The notes: generated by a model from the letters alone, not told the origin. A stretch of 64,000 bases of DNA from Lysinibacillus pakistanensis (GCF_030123245.1 NZ_CP126101.1:1858501-1922500), one strand, 5' to 3'. Counted from the stretch's first letter, positions 36,017 to 44,894 are shown. A program made the numbers and translations.

Positions 36017-36376
36017 TGTGCGAAAGCGAAGCGACAGCAACAAATGTTTTAACTGTGCGAAAGCGAAGCGACAGCAACAAATGTTTTAACTGTACGAAAG
36101 CGAAGCGACAGCAACAAATGTTTTAACTGTGCGAAAGCGAAGCGACAGCAACAAATGTTTTAACTGTGCGAAAGCGAAGCGACAGCAACAAATGTTTTAA
36201 CTGTGCGAAAGCGAAGCGACAGCAACAAATGTTTTAACTGTGCGAAAGCGAAGCGACAACAACAAATGTTTTAACTGTGCGAAAGCGAAGCGACAGCAAC
36301 AAATGTTTTAACTGTGCGAAAGCGAAGCGACAGCAACAAATGTTTTAACTGTGCGAAAGCGAAGCGACAGCAACAA
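36017..36376 (+). repeat. ten near-identical 37-bp tandem repeats
   Basis: Units begin TGTGCGAAAGCGAAGCGACA and continue GCAACAAATGTTTTAAC; starts fall at 36017 plus multiples of 37. Only single changes are seen (TGTACGAAAG in the third unit, GACAAC in the seventh). The 26-base core is the same as in the elements at 45.0, 47.6 and 63.8 kb. Spacers are all the same 11 bases, so this is not a CRISPR array. Confidence 0.95.
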
Positions 36377-36462
36377 AGCGAGTAGCCTGGAACGGAAATC
36401 AGCTTTATTTTGACTAAATATTCACAATGAGTCCCTTGACCATTTAGTTTTTCAACACTATG

Positions 36463-36507
36463 GCACATCCTATCTTTTTAATAAAGAAAAGGATGTGCTT
36501 TTCTATT
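36463..36507 (+). terminator. hairpin terminator upstream of IS66
   Basis: GCACATCCT (36463-36471) / AGGATGTGC (36490-36498) with an inner complementary CTTTTT/AAGAAA, followed by TTTTCTATT. Confidence 0.75.
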
Positions 36508-36598
36508 CTTACATAGTAAGCCCGTATTCAAATAACGCATATAAATAACCAGGCACCTCCGGTACGATAGACGTATCAATTAAAGGGGGTGCTTCTTT

Positions 36599-36793
36599 AT
36601 GTCAACTACTAAACTAACAATCGTCCCTGTGACACTGGATCCCATCACGGACAAGTATTCTTTTATCAATTCAACGCAAGTTTCCTCTGAACCAAGCTGT
36701 ATCATTAAAACAATTGATATTGAAATCTCCTTCTTCAATGGCGTAGATGAGCGCATCATCCAAATGATCATGAAGGAGCTGAATAAACAATGA
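36599..36793 (+). CDS. IS66 accessory protein (TnpA position)
   Basis: A 64-residue protein in the first position of IS66 elements. It lacks the clear HTH of longer TnpA proteins, so it is a short version. GGGGG lies upstream of the ATG. Its stop overlaps the start of tnpB (ATGA). Confidence 0.7.
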   Translation: MSTTKLTIVPVTLDPITDKYSFINSTQVSSEPSCIIKTIDIEISFFNGVDERIIQMIMKELNKQ

Positions 36794-37143
36794 AGCATGA
36801 TTTTACGAGTGTGCAAAACATCTATATCATCTGTGGCAAGACGGATATGCGAAAAGGCATTGATGGTCTCGCTACACTTATTCAGGATTCTTTTGAACTG
36901 GACCCCTATAGCGATTCCATTTTCTTATTTTCTGGAACGAGCAAAGACCGTTATAAATGTTTGTACTTTGATGGAGATGGCTTCGCTATGCTTTATAAAC
37001 GATTAGATAATGGGAAACTGCAATGGCCAAAAGATGAAAAGGAAGTGCGTAACCTTTCTCAACAGGAGCTTCGCTGGCTCTTAGAAGGATTATCGCTTCA
37101 GCAGCCAAAGGCAATTTCGAAATCTGCAACAGGTGTCTTTTAA
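36790..37143 (+). CDS. tnpB: IS66 family accessory protein TnpB
   Basis: A 117-residue IS66 Orf2 protein with the hallmark YIICGKTDMRKGIDGLATLI, then KCLYFDGDGFAMLYKRLDNG and WPKDEKEVRNLS. Full family length. Needed together with the other proteins for transposition. Translationally coupled to the preceding gene. Confidence 0.95.
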   Translation: MKHDFTSVQNIYIICGKTDMRKGIDGLATLIQDSFELDPYSDSIFLFSGTSKDRYKCLYFDGDGFAMLYKRLDNGKLQWPKDEKEVRNLSQQELRWLLEGLSLQQPKAISKSATGVF

Positions 37144-37193
37144 ATCGATTCACCTAAGTGGTATAATCATCCATAACTTATACTAAACGAAAT

Positions 37194-38755
37194 GTGGTGA
37201 ATGATTTGACTAATGCTTCTCCTAAGCAAGAAAACCAAAATGAACGATTAATTCGAATGCTTGAGCAACAATTAGCTCAGTCAAATCGACAAATCGAAGC
37301 ATTGACTGAACAAGTTCGCCAATTAACCAAGGCTTTATATGGTTCAAAATCGGAAAAATCAAAGTATCAAGCACCAGACGGACAAGGCTCTTTATTCGAT
37401 GACGATCCGTCTTTTAGCGAATCTGAGCAGACAGAAGAACAAAGCACGCCAACTGTTACGTATATCGTTGAGCGTAAACTACATAAGAAAAAACGGAATG
37501 ATTCTTTTCATGATGGGATTGAAATAGAAAAAATTCACCATCATCCCACCAATACACAATGCGACTGTTGCCTTGGCCAAATGACTGAAGCCGGTACAAC
37601 TATAGCGCGTGAAGAAGCAAAATTCATTCCAGCAATAATGATGCGCATCCAGCATATTGAACATGCCTACGAGTGCAAGCACTGTAAAATGGATGCCACA
37701 CAAAAAGCACAAATGAAACGTGGAAAAGCCCCACAAGCTGCCATTCAGCGAAGCATTGCGGGACCTACCGTTCTAGCAAAACTCATCTATGATAAGTTCA
37801 TCCAATACTTGCCTCTTTACCGTCAGGTAAAGGAGTGGGAACGATACGGCCTGCTTACGAATGATAAGAACTTATCAAACTGGGTGATCCGTTCAGCTGA
37901 AGATTGGCTTCTACCGGTTTATGAACAGATGAAGCAGACATTAACAGCAAAATCTGTTCTACATGTGGATGAAACCTATGCGCAAATAATCAAACGTTCA
38001 GACGGAAAATCCGGTCAATCGAATGCCTACAATTGGGTGTTCCGCAGCGTGCCAAGCCAAGGACCGATTATCGTTCTTTTTCATAGTGCATTATCGAGAA
38101 GTCGTTCTATACTAATAGAATTTACAAAAGGCTTTAAAGGAACGGTGATTTGTGATGGCTACTCGGCATACGGCAATCTTCCTGATGTCACGTTCGCTAA
38201 CTGTTGGGCGCATGTGCGACGATATTGGCTAAAAGCCGATAGCAAAAACGGGCAAATTGGCGTGGATTTCTGTGACCAACTGTATCGCCTAGAACGTCAA
38301 TTTAAGCATCTTCCACCAGGTAAACGCCGAAAATCACGGCAAAAATATTCAAAGCCGATTGTAGAGAAATTCTTAAAATGGTGGATGAATCGCCTTTCTT
38401 CGGAAAAAATGCCTTAGCTAAAGCTGCCGAATACACATTAAATCGAATACATGGATTAAAAGCTTTTCTGTTCGATGGCCGAATTGAGATGGATAATAAT
38501 CCAGCTGAAAATGCGATTCGCCCAAATGTGATTGGTCGCAAGAACTGGCTATTTTCTGTTAGTGAAGCTGGTGCTAAAGCAAATGCCATCTGTTTGAGTT
38601 TAGCAGAAACAGCCAAAACAAACGGCATTGATTTTTATCAGTACCTTGTGAAGCTATTAACGGAGCTACCAAATTTACCGATTCAACAACAGCCAGAGAT
38701 CTTACAAGATTACATGCCTTGGTCAAAAAATATCCAAGCCACATGTTCAAAATAG
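37194..38755 (+). pseudogene. tnpC: IS66 transposase TnpC, interrupted by a frameshift
   Basis: Two overlapping frames together give the ~520 residues of a normal IS66 transposase. The first (37194-38417) has an N-terminal leucine-zipper-like helix, a zinc-finger CDCCLGQM..CKHC, and the DDE Asp in LHVDETYAQI and CDGYSAYGNL. The second (to 38755) has the C-terminus EMDNNPAENAIRP with the DDE Glu. The shift lies in TTCTTAAAATGG at about 38376: one extra A would restore the frame. Either a disabling deletion or a -1 slip on AAAA. Confidence 0.88.
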
Positions 38756-38990
38756 CCAGCTATCTGAAAAAAACTCAGATAGCTGGCCATTCGTCGTGCG
38801 TACCGAGAAGGTGCGCTTATTTTTGTATTTCGGGCTTACCTTACATATCTCAATATATTACTTTCCAATTAAGATCTCCTTCTCAAACCTGTGATGCTAA
38901 AACAGTCGCGGTTTAGCAATATTAAATCTGCAATATCAGAAACCTCCTCGCCTTACTTTCTGGCAAGATTCTCTTAGTAAAATCTGATTT

Positions 38991-39036
38991 ATGGATTGCA
39001 TCATTGCTGTATTTTTGGACATTTATCTTCAATCCA
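38991..39036 (+). promoter_or_regulatory. candidate MocR operator upstream of the split-barrel/SHMT unit
   Basis: Three boxes: ATGGATTG (38991-38998), TTGGACAT (39015-39022) and inverted CAATCCA (39030-39036). Offsets from the first box are 24 and 39 bases. The same three boxes with offsets 23 and 38 occur before the YggS-like gene (41307-41352). The direct-plus-inverted layout is what MocR-type regulators such as PdxR bind. Confidence 0.7.
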
Positions 39037-39079
39037 AAGGCTGATAGACTTACAGAATACTTGATTAGGAGTGATAACA

Positions 39080-39607
39080 ATGATGGATGTACGCTACAAA
39101 ATTAGAGAAGTATTAGATATGAACAAGATCGATGCATTTTTAAAGCATGCTCGTATTGGGCATCTTGGAATGGTTGATGGCCAGCAACCGTATGTAGTTC
39201 CGCTGAATTTTGTTTGGTCGAATGGAAATATTTATTTTCATGGTGCTGGTGGTGGGCGAAGAAATAAAGTGATTCATGAGAATTCGGAAGTTTGTTTTAC
39301 TGTATGTGAGGAATATGGAACAATCACTAATCCTGTACCTGCCAAAACAGATACGGCATATATGAGTGTCATGATTTTTGGCGAGGCAAAGCCTGTTGTC
39401 AATTTAGATGAAGCTACATATATGCTGCAAGAGATGATTGATAAATATGTACCTGGGTACTATAAACGCCCATTGTCCAAACAACATGTAGAGAAATACC
39501 AATCTGCAGTATTTGGTGGTTCTGTACAAGTCTACAGAATTGATCCAAAACATATAAGCGCAAAAGAAAATCCGATTGAGGAAGGGAAAATGTTCCAAAC
39601 TGAATAA
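39080..39607 (+). CDS. pyridoxamine 5'-phosphate oxidase-like FMN split-barrel protein, copy 2
   Basis: A 175-residue split-barrel flavoprotein, paralogue of the one at 35092-35646: [63 protein letters not shown] 39080 is chosen because TAGGAG is spaced 8 bases before it; the GTG at 39071 overlaps that site. First gene of a unit with the SHMT-like and MazG-like genes. Its place among PLP-related genes suggests a B6-vitamer or amine oxidase role, but this is inference. Confidence 0.85.
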   Translation: MMDVRYKIREVLDMNKIDAFLKHARIGHLGMVDGQQPYVVPLNFVWSNGNIYFHGAGGGRRNKVIHENSEVCFTVCEEYGTITNPVPAKTDTAYMSVMIFGEAKPVVNLDEATYMLQEMIDKYVPGYYKRPLSKQHVEKYQSAVFGGSVQVYRIDPKHISAKENPIEEGKMFQTE

Positions 39608-39651
39608 ATAAGAATGGAAAATTAAAAGTTCAAAAAGAAAGGAATTTGCAA

Positions 39652-40896
39652 ATGAGATATTTAGAGCAGCAAGACAGGGCGATAAGTAATGCCATCCAGC
39701 AAGAGCTTTCACGACAACGGGATAACATCGAGTTAATTGCCTCAGAGAATTTTGTCAGTCAGGCGGTTATGGAGGCATCTGGGACAATACTTACCAATAA
39801 GTACGCAGAGGGGTATCCAGGGCGTAGATTTTACGCAGGCTGTGAGCATGTAGATATTGTTGAAGAGCTTGCCATTCAGCGTGTGAAAGAGCTGTTTGGT
39901 GCTGAACATGCGAATGTACAGCCACATTCTGGGGCACAGGCCAATATGGCGGTTTATTATGCTTCTGTCAAATCAGGAGATACAATCTTGGGCATGGATT
40001 TATCGCATGGGGGACATCTCACACATGGTAGTCCCGTGAATTTTTCAGGAAAATTCTATAATTTTGTTCCTTATGGTGTAGATAAAGAAACAGGGCGAAT
40101 TGATTTTGATCATGTCCGAAAGCTAGCTCATCAGCATAGACCGCGTATGATTGTTGCTGGTGCCAGTGCCTATCCAAGAATGATTGATTTTGAGTTATTC
40201 GCTCAAATTGCGAACGAGGTTGGTGCCCTTTTCTTTGTGGATATGGCACATATTGCAGGGATTGTCGCTGCTGGGCTACATCCTAATCCTTTACCACATG
40301 CTCATTTTGTAACCACGACTACCCATAAAACGTTACGTGGACCAAGAGGGGGTATTGTTATGTGCCGTAAATCTTGGGCACAAGCAATTGATAAAGCTAT
40401 TTTCCCGGGATTACAGGGGGGGCCTCTTATGCATATCGTCGCCGCAAAAGCCATTGCGTTTGGAGAGGCACTAAATCCAGATTTTAAGAGATATATCAAG
40501 AACGTACTGGAAAATGCCAAAGTATTAGCGGATACATTTATAAGTGAAGGATTAACCGTTGTCTCAGGAGGAACAGATAATCATATTATCTTACTTGATT
40601 TGCGTACGGTTGGGCTTACTGGTAAAGAAGCTGAAGCAATACTCGATGAAGTGGGCATTACAGCAAATAAAAATACTATCCCTCATGATACAGCCAATCC
40701 ATTAGTTACTAGTGGGATTCGATTTGGTACGCCTGCAATTACAACTAGGGGATTGGGGCCAAAGGAAATGAAGGAAATTGCTCAATTTATTGCACTGGCC
40801 CTAAAAAATCCTAAGAATACAACGGTTAAAAATCAAATATTGGATAGTGTGAGAGAAATCACATCTCAATTTCCTTTATATGAAGGACTTAATTAA
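39652..40896 (+). CDS. serine hydroxymethyltransferase-family PLP enzyme, divergent paralogue
   Basis: A 414-residue fold-type I PLP enzyme, collinear with Gly[39 protein letters not shown], the lysine motif [14 protein letters not shown] (Lys226), [11 protein letters not shown] and [15 protein letters not shown]. Compared with canonical GlyA it has FYAGCEHVD in place of YYGGCEYVD, and SAYPRMIDF in place of SAYSGVVDW, both near the active site. Start ATG 39652, with GAAAGGA upstream. A housekeeping glyA would normally sit near upp/atp genes, so this is probably a second copy with altered substrate use (for example another hydroxymethyl acceptor or an aldolase). Confidence 0.88.
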   Translation: MRYLEQQDRAISNAIQQELSRQRDNIELIASENFVSQAVMEASGTILTNKYAEGYPGRRFYAGCEHVDIVEELAIQRVKELFGAEHANVQPHSGAQANMAVYYASVKSGDTILGMDLSHGGHLTHGSPVNFSGKFYNFVPYGVDKETGRIDFDHVRKLAHQHRPRMIVAGASAYPRMIDFELFAQIANEVGALFFVDMAHIAGIVAAGLHPNPLPHAHFVTTTTHKTLRGPRGGIVMCRKSWAQAIDKAIFPGLQGGPLMHIVAAKAIAFGEALNPDFKRYIKNVLENAKVLADTFISEGLTVVSGGTDNHIILLDLRTVGLTGKEAEAILDEVGITANKNTIPHDTANPLVTSGIRFGTPAITTRGLGPKEMKEIAQFIALALKNPKNTTVKNQILDSVREITSQFPLYEGLN

Positions 40897-40918
40897 AAAA
40901 TAGGCTGAGGAATAATAT

Positions 40919-41224
40919 ATGAATATTTCAAATATGCAAAGATATGTTAGACAATTTAGTGAGGAAAAAGGATTTACTGTCAATACAATTCAAACTAGAA
41001 TGCTATATTTAGTTACTGAGATTGGAGAGTTAGCTCAAGAAATTTTAAGTATTTCCTTTCAACCAACAGAGGAGAAGGTCCGACTAACAAAAGAAAATAT
41101 TGGCTTGGAGATGTATGACGTAATTTTTAATGTAGTAGATCTAGCCAATCAATTAGATATTGATCTAGAGGAAGCATTTCAAAAAAAGATGGAGATCAAT
41201 AAGTACAGAACTTGGTTTGAATAA
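40919..41224 (+). CDS. MazG-like nucleotide pyrophosphohydrolase family protein
   Basis: A 101-residue all-alpha MazG-like protein: RMLYLVTEIGELAQEIL (metal-binding EIGE), then LEMYDVIFNVVDLANQLDIDLEEAF (E..D) and a C-terminal KKMEINKYRTW typical of the family. TGAGGAA precedes the ATG, 22 bases after the SHMT-like stop. Why a nucleotide hydrolase sits in a PLP-linked unit is unclear. Confidence 0.85.
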   Translation: MNISNMQRYVRQFSEEKGFTVNTIQTRMLYLVTEIGELAQEILSISFQPTEEKVRLTKENIGLEMYDVIFNVVDLANQLDIDLEEAFQKKMEINKYRTWFE

Positions 41225-41240
41225 AGCTATATAATCTAAA

Positions 41241-41284
41241 AGCCACTACCCCTAATCGCACTAGAGGTGGTGGCTATTTTGTTT
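41241..41284 (+). terminator. terminator ending the split-barrel/SHMT/MazG unit
   Basis: AGCCACTACCCCTA (41241-41254) / TAGAGGTGGTGGCT (41262-41275), 14 pairs with two imperfect, then ATTTTGTTT. Confidence 0.8.
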
Positions 41285-41306
41285 AGGAGTCGTTTATAAA
41301 GGATTT

Positions 41307-41365
41307 ATGGATTGTCAAAAAATATATTTATGGATGTTTTTGTGCAATCCATAATAAGGTATGCT
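41307..41365 (+). promoter_or_regulatory. candidate MocR operator and promoter of the YggS-like/BenE unit
   Basis: ATGGATTG (41307-41314), ATGGATGT (41330-41337), inverted CAATCCAT (41345-41352), then a -10-like TATGCT at 41360-41365. No good -35 box stands 17 bases before it, as expected for a promoter needing an activator. Layout matches 38991-39036. Confidence 0.7.
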
Positions 41366-41407
41366 TAGTGCATTCATTACAAAATAAAAGCAAAGGGAGG
41401 AAACAAT

Positions 41408-42151
41408 ATGGTTCATTTAGTTGAGGACAATCTTACAACTGTGAGGAAGCAGATGGCATTAGCTTGCCAAGCCGTGGGTCGTAAGAATGAAGAGGTCAAA
41501 TTGTTACTGGCAACAAAAACGGTTCCCCTTGAAAAATTAAAGATTGCTATGGAGGCAGGTGAAATGTTGTTTGGTGAAAATAAAGCACAAGAACTTCGAG
41601 ACAAATTTCCACTTATGGAACAACATAACCAAGTAGAATGGCACTTTATCGGGCATTTGCAAACGAATAAAGTTAAATATGTTGTGAAGTATGTAACCTT
41701 GATTCATTCTGTTGATCGTTTGAAATTAGGACAGGCATTACATAATCAGCTTGTGAAAGAGAATAAAACGATGGATATTTTGGTACAGGTGAATACATCT
41801 CGTGAAACAAGTAAATTTGGTGTTTCACCAGAATTAGCATTGGAGCTAGTGGAACAATTATCCCAATTTGAAACATTGAATATAAAGGGGCTAATGACGA
41901 TTGGAAAATTGAATGCCACAAATAATGAAACTAGGCATTGCTTCCAATTACTAAAGCAACTTCAAACCCAAATACGTGCAAAAGAAATTCCTCGTGTTGA
42001 GATGGATATTTTATCAATGGGCATGTCTGGTGATTTCACTGTTGCCATTGAGGAGGGTGCTACGATCATAAGAGTAGGGACCAAAGTGTTTGGGCAACGC
42101 TATTTGCCAGATGAATACTATTGGAATGAAAATAAGTTACATGATGATTAA
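41408..42151 (+). CDS. YggS/YlmE-type PLP-binding protein (PLP homeostasis)
   Basis: A 247-residue alanine-racemase-like barrel without the second domain. PLP lysine K37 in LLLATKTVP, then GENKAQELRDKF, WHFIGHLQTNK, SKFGVSPE, and the phosphate-binding LSMGMSGDFTVAIEEGATIIRVGT. These proteins bind PLP and buffer its level. GGGAGGAAA precedes the ATG. First gene of a unit with BenE. The usual Bacillus copy (ylmE) sits beside cell-division genes, so this is probably an extra paralogue. Confidence 0.92.
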   Translation: MVHLVEDNLTTVRKQMALACQAVGRKNEEVKLLLATKTVPLEKLKIAMEAGEMLFGENKAQELRDKFPLMEQHNQVEWHFIGHLQTNKVKYVVKYVTLIHSVDRLKLGQALHNQLVKENKTMDILVQVNTSRETSKFGVSPELALELVEQLSQFETLNIKGLMTIGKLNATNNETRHCFQLLKQLQTQIRAKEIPRVEMDILSMGMSGDFTVAIEEGATIIRVGTKVFGQRYLPDEYYWNENKLHDD

Positions 42152-42167
42152 AAGAGGGGGAAAAGTC

Positions 42168-43388
42168 TTGAACGAAACACAAAATTCATGGCGTGTTCAT
42201 GATTTACTATCACCTACCATAGCTGCTTTTATATCTGTCATTGTCAACTACGGGGGTACTTTTATTCTTGTCTTTCAGGCTGCTAAGGTTGCTGGTCTTA
42301 GTCCAGAAATGACTGCATCTTGGATATGGTCAATTTCTATCGGGGTTGGAATAACTGGCATATGGTTAAGTTACCGCTACCGCGAACCAATTATTACAGC
42401 TTGGTCAACACCTGGTGTAGCATTTCTTGTTTCAGCATTGGCAGTTACCCCCTATGCGGAAGCGATAGGGGCTTATATGATTTCTGCTATGGGATTTATT
42501 ATTTTAGGATTAACAGGAATGTTCGAGCGTTTTGTCCGGCTTATTCCACCAGGCATTGCTTCTGGACTTCTTGCCGGTATATTATTACAGTTTGGTATTT
42601 CAGCATTTGGCGGAGCAAAAGTTGATCCTTTGCTTGTCATTATTCTATTTATTACGTATGTCATTTTAAGAAGATTTACATCTAGATATGCAATCGTAGG
42701 CATTTTGCTTACAGGATTAATTTATTTGATAAGTATGGGTCAGGCAGACTTTGGCAATATCAAATTAGCCCTTGCATCACCAGTATTTGTTGCACCAGAG
42801 TTTTCGCTTCATGCCTTATTAGGGGTTGCGCTGCCACTTTTTATTATTACTTTGACTGGTCAATATATGCCAGGGATGTTAGTACTGCGAAATGACGGAT
42901 TTAAAACGAGCGCAAATCCAATTTTGATCATTACAGGATTAGGCTCACTCCTAACAGCTCCATTTGGCTCTCACGCCTTTAATATAGCAGCTATTACCGC
43001 CGCAATTTGTACTGGAAAAGACGCTCACGAAGATTCAAGGAAACGTTATATTGCTGGTATCATCTGTGGTATTTTTTATATAATTGTTGGTATTTTTGGC
43101 GTCACTTTGGCTGCTTTGTTTTTAATTCTCCCTGCAACATTTATTGCTACACTAGCGGGCTTAGCATTGCTCGGTACAATAGGGAGTAGCCTTGCAAATG
43201 CCTTGATAAATCCCGAAGGACGTGAAACAGCACTAATTACATTTTTGGCTACAGCCGCAAATGTTACATTACTTGGAGTAGGAGGTGCGTTCTGGGGACT
43301 TGTAGCAGGGTTAGGCGCTCATTTATTGACAAATGGTCAGTTGCTAAAGAAACAACAAAATACGAATAGTGTGCAACAAACTAAATAA
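42168..43388 (+). CDS. BenE-family transporter
   Basis: A ~406-residue transporter with about 12 helices of the benzoate/H+ symporter (BenE) family: HDLLSPTIAAFISVIVNYGG, SIGVGITGIWLSYRYREPI, AWSTPGVAFL, and TGLGSLLTAPFGSHAFNIAA. The start is TTG 42168, with GAGGGGGA upstream; earlier ATGs overlap the YggS-like gene and lack sites. It follows that gene by 16 bases. No benzoate catabolic genes are nearby. Given the neighbours, its substrate may be a B6 vitamer or an amino-acid-related compound, which is inference. Confidence 0.88.
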   Translation: MNETQNSWRVHDLLSPTIAAFISVIVNYGGTFILVFQAAKVAGLSPEMTASWIWSISIGVGITGIWLSYRYREPIITAWSTPGVAFLVSALAVTPYAEAIGAYMISAMGFIILGLTGMFERFVRLIPPGIASGLLAGILLQFGISAFGGAKVDPLLVIILFITYVILRRFTSRYAIVGILLTGLIYLISMGQADFGNIKLALASPVFVAPEFSLHALLGVALPLFIITLTGQYMPGMLVLRNDGFKTSANPILIITGLGSLLTAPFGSHAFNIAAITAAICTGKDAHEDSRKRYIAGIICGIFYIIVGIFGVTLAALFLILPATFIATLAGLALLGTIGSSLANALINPEGRETALITFLATAANVTLLGVGGAFWGLVAGLGAHLLTNGQLLKKQQNTNSVQQTK

Positions 43389-43403
43389 TAAGAGACTTAA
43401 TAT

Positions 43404-43440
43404 AGGCCACCATCTAAAATAAAGTAAGATGGTGGCCTTC
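43404..43440. terminator. bidirectional terminator between BenE and MocR genes
   Basis: Perfect 12-bp stem AGGCCACCATCT (43404-43415) / AGATGGTGGCCT (43427-43438), followed by TCAATT, between convergent genes. Confidence 0.85.
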
Positions 43441-43442
43441 AA

Positions 43443-44873
43443 TTATAATAAGATCTTTGCCAATCGACTAATCCCTTCTTCAATCGCTGCCTCGTCTATT
43501 TTAGCAAATCCTAGTACCCATCCTTTACGATTGCTTTCCAAACAATATTTGCTAAGTGGATAAACACGGACTCCTTGTGTCAACGCTAGATTTGTCAGTT
43601 CCTCTTCTTCAAATGATTCTTTGGCTTCGAGAAGCATATGAAGACCGGTTTCAATACCGCTTAATTTAAAATGTTTACCGAGACCTGTTGCCATAATGGC
43701 CTTTGTCATAGCCTCATGTCTTCTGCGATAGACATTTCTAGCTCTCCTCATATGACGCATAAAATGACCATGTTCAATAAAATGGGAAAGCGTTAGTTGC
43801 TCCATAATTGGAAGATGGCGATAGGTTAAAGCTTGTACCTGTGCAAGCTGGCGAATAGCGTTTTTGGGGCCAACAACTGCAGAAATTCGTATACCAGGAG
43901 CCACCATTTTTGAAAAACTCATCATATACAATGTATGTTGGGGCTGCTGACTAAATAAAGTAGGAAGTGGGCCACCGCGATACCTAAATTCACCATCATA
44001 ATCATCTTCTACAATCCAAAATTGCTTTTGGGCAGCCAGTTGTAGCAATTGCTGTCTGCGAGGTTCTGACAAAATAACGCCGACTGCACACTGATGGGAA
44101 GGTGTAACAAAAGTAAGTTTTGATTGTGGATGAATGTGCTCAACTTGTAAGCCGTACTCGTCAACAGGAACAGGGACAACGTTCATACGCCGATATTTCA
44201 TTGTCATCCATGCAGCGGGAAATCCAGGGTCTTCAACAGAAACTGTTTCGCCTTCATGTAAAAGCGCCTGAGCAATTAAATCGATACTATGCTGTGCTCC
44301 TGAAGTTAAGATAATTTGATCAATATCAACATGAACTCCTCTTTCAAATGTCAAATATCGTTGAATCTGTTCACGTAGTGGTGTATAGCCATACGGATTG
44401 CCATATCCCCATGTATCTAATTCTGCAACCGCTGATGCCTGTAAAAAAGACTGCCTCCAAATTTTCCGAAAATGCTCGTCCAAGTATGGCTCATGGGGAC
44501 AAAAATCAATTTCAATATGTTGCTGTTCTGAACCTCTAAACCAATTGTTCAATTGATTAACAGCTGTGCTTATGTAAGGTATTTCTGGTGTGGATGGTCC
44601 TTGATGCATAGATTCTTCCTGTGTGCCAGCTTGATAGCCCCATTCACTTACCCTTGTTCCACCACGCCAATTTGTAACCGTGTATCCGCGGCTGAATAAC
44701 TCCTCATATACAATTTGGATGGTTGAGCGTGAAACACCAACTAATAAGGCAAGCTCTCTAGTTGGGGGTAGTAGCTCTCCAGGCGGCCATTTTCCTGTTG
44801 TAATATTATGAATGGCTTGGTCAAGCAATTGCTGCCATATAGGACTCTTATCCTCTCGATTAACTTTTAACAT
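43443..44873 (-). CDS. MocR-type regulator (GntR HTH fused to PLP-dependent aminotransferase domain)
   Basis: About 476 residues from ATG 44873. N-terminal GntR winged helix: SPIWQQLLDQAIHNITTGKW, LPPTRELALLVGVSRSTIQI. After a linker comes a fold-type I aminotransferase domain: YGNPYGYTPLREQIQRYL, TSGAQHSIDLIAQ, VEDPGFPAAW, EDDYDGEFRY, and the PLP lysine motif SFSKMVAPGIRI. Such regulators use PLP or its adducts to sense vitamin B6, GABA or amino acids. GGAAGTGG lies upstream. The longer TTG frame from 44900 is less likely. It is convergent with the YggS-BenE unit and probably controls both forward units and itself. Confidence 0.92.
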   Translation of the reverse strand: MLKVNREDKSPIWQQLLDQAIHNITTGKWPPGELLPPTRELALLVGVSRSTIQIVYEELFSRGYTVTNWRGGTRVSEWGYQAGTQEESMHQGPSTPEIPYISTAVNQLNNWFRGSEQQHIEIDFCPHEPYLDEHFRKIWRQSFLQASAVAELDTWGYGNPYGYTPLREQIQRYLTFERGVHVDIDQIILTSGAQHSIDLIAQALLHEGETVSVEDPGFPAAWMTMKYRRMNVVPVPVDEYGLQVEHIHPQSKLTFVTPSHQCAVGVILSEPRRQQLLQLAAQKQFWIVEDDYDGEFRYRGGPLPTLFSQQPQHTLYMMSFSKMVAPGIRISAVVGPKNAIRQLAQVQALTYRHLPIMEQLTLSHFIEHGHFMRHMRRARNVYRRRHEAMTKAIMATGLGKHFKLSGIETGLHMLLEAKESFEEEELTNLALTQGVRVYPLSKYCLESNRKGWVLGFAKIDEAAIEEGISRLAKILL

Positions 44874-44894
44874 TTCATCCACTTCCAATCTATA

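Larger units (their letters stand above)
36508..38847 (+). mobile_element. IS66-family insertion sequence with 8-bp target duplication
   Basis: The element spans 36516-38839 (2324 bp). Its ends are inverted: GTAAGCCCG (36516-36524) and CGGGCTTAC (38831-38839), and further in GGTACG and CGTACC. It is flanked by perfect 8-bp direct repeats CTTACATA at 36508-36515 and 38840-38847, the length expected for IS66. It carries tnpA, tnpB and tnpC in the usual order. The intact ends and duplications point to recent insertion. Confidence 0.97.

Noticed and set aside
36017..36376. CRISPR array
   Set aside because: The 37-bp units are directly tandem with identical 11-base linkers; there are no unique spacers of 30 or more bases and no cas genes nearby.
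42090..42167. Long N-terminus for the BenE transporter overlapping the YggS-like gene
   Set aside because: No ribosome site for the earlier ATGs, and the extra residues are just the YggS-like end in another frame; TTG 42168 has a strong site.
42168..43388. Benzoate uptake gene
   Set aside because: Family name only; there are no aromatic degradation genes in the window and the neighbours concern PLP enzymes.
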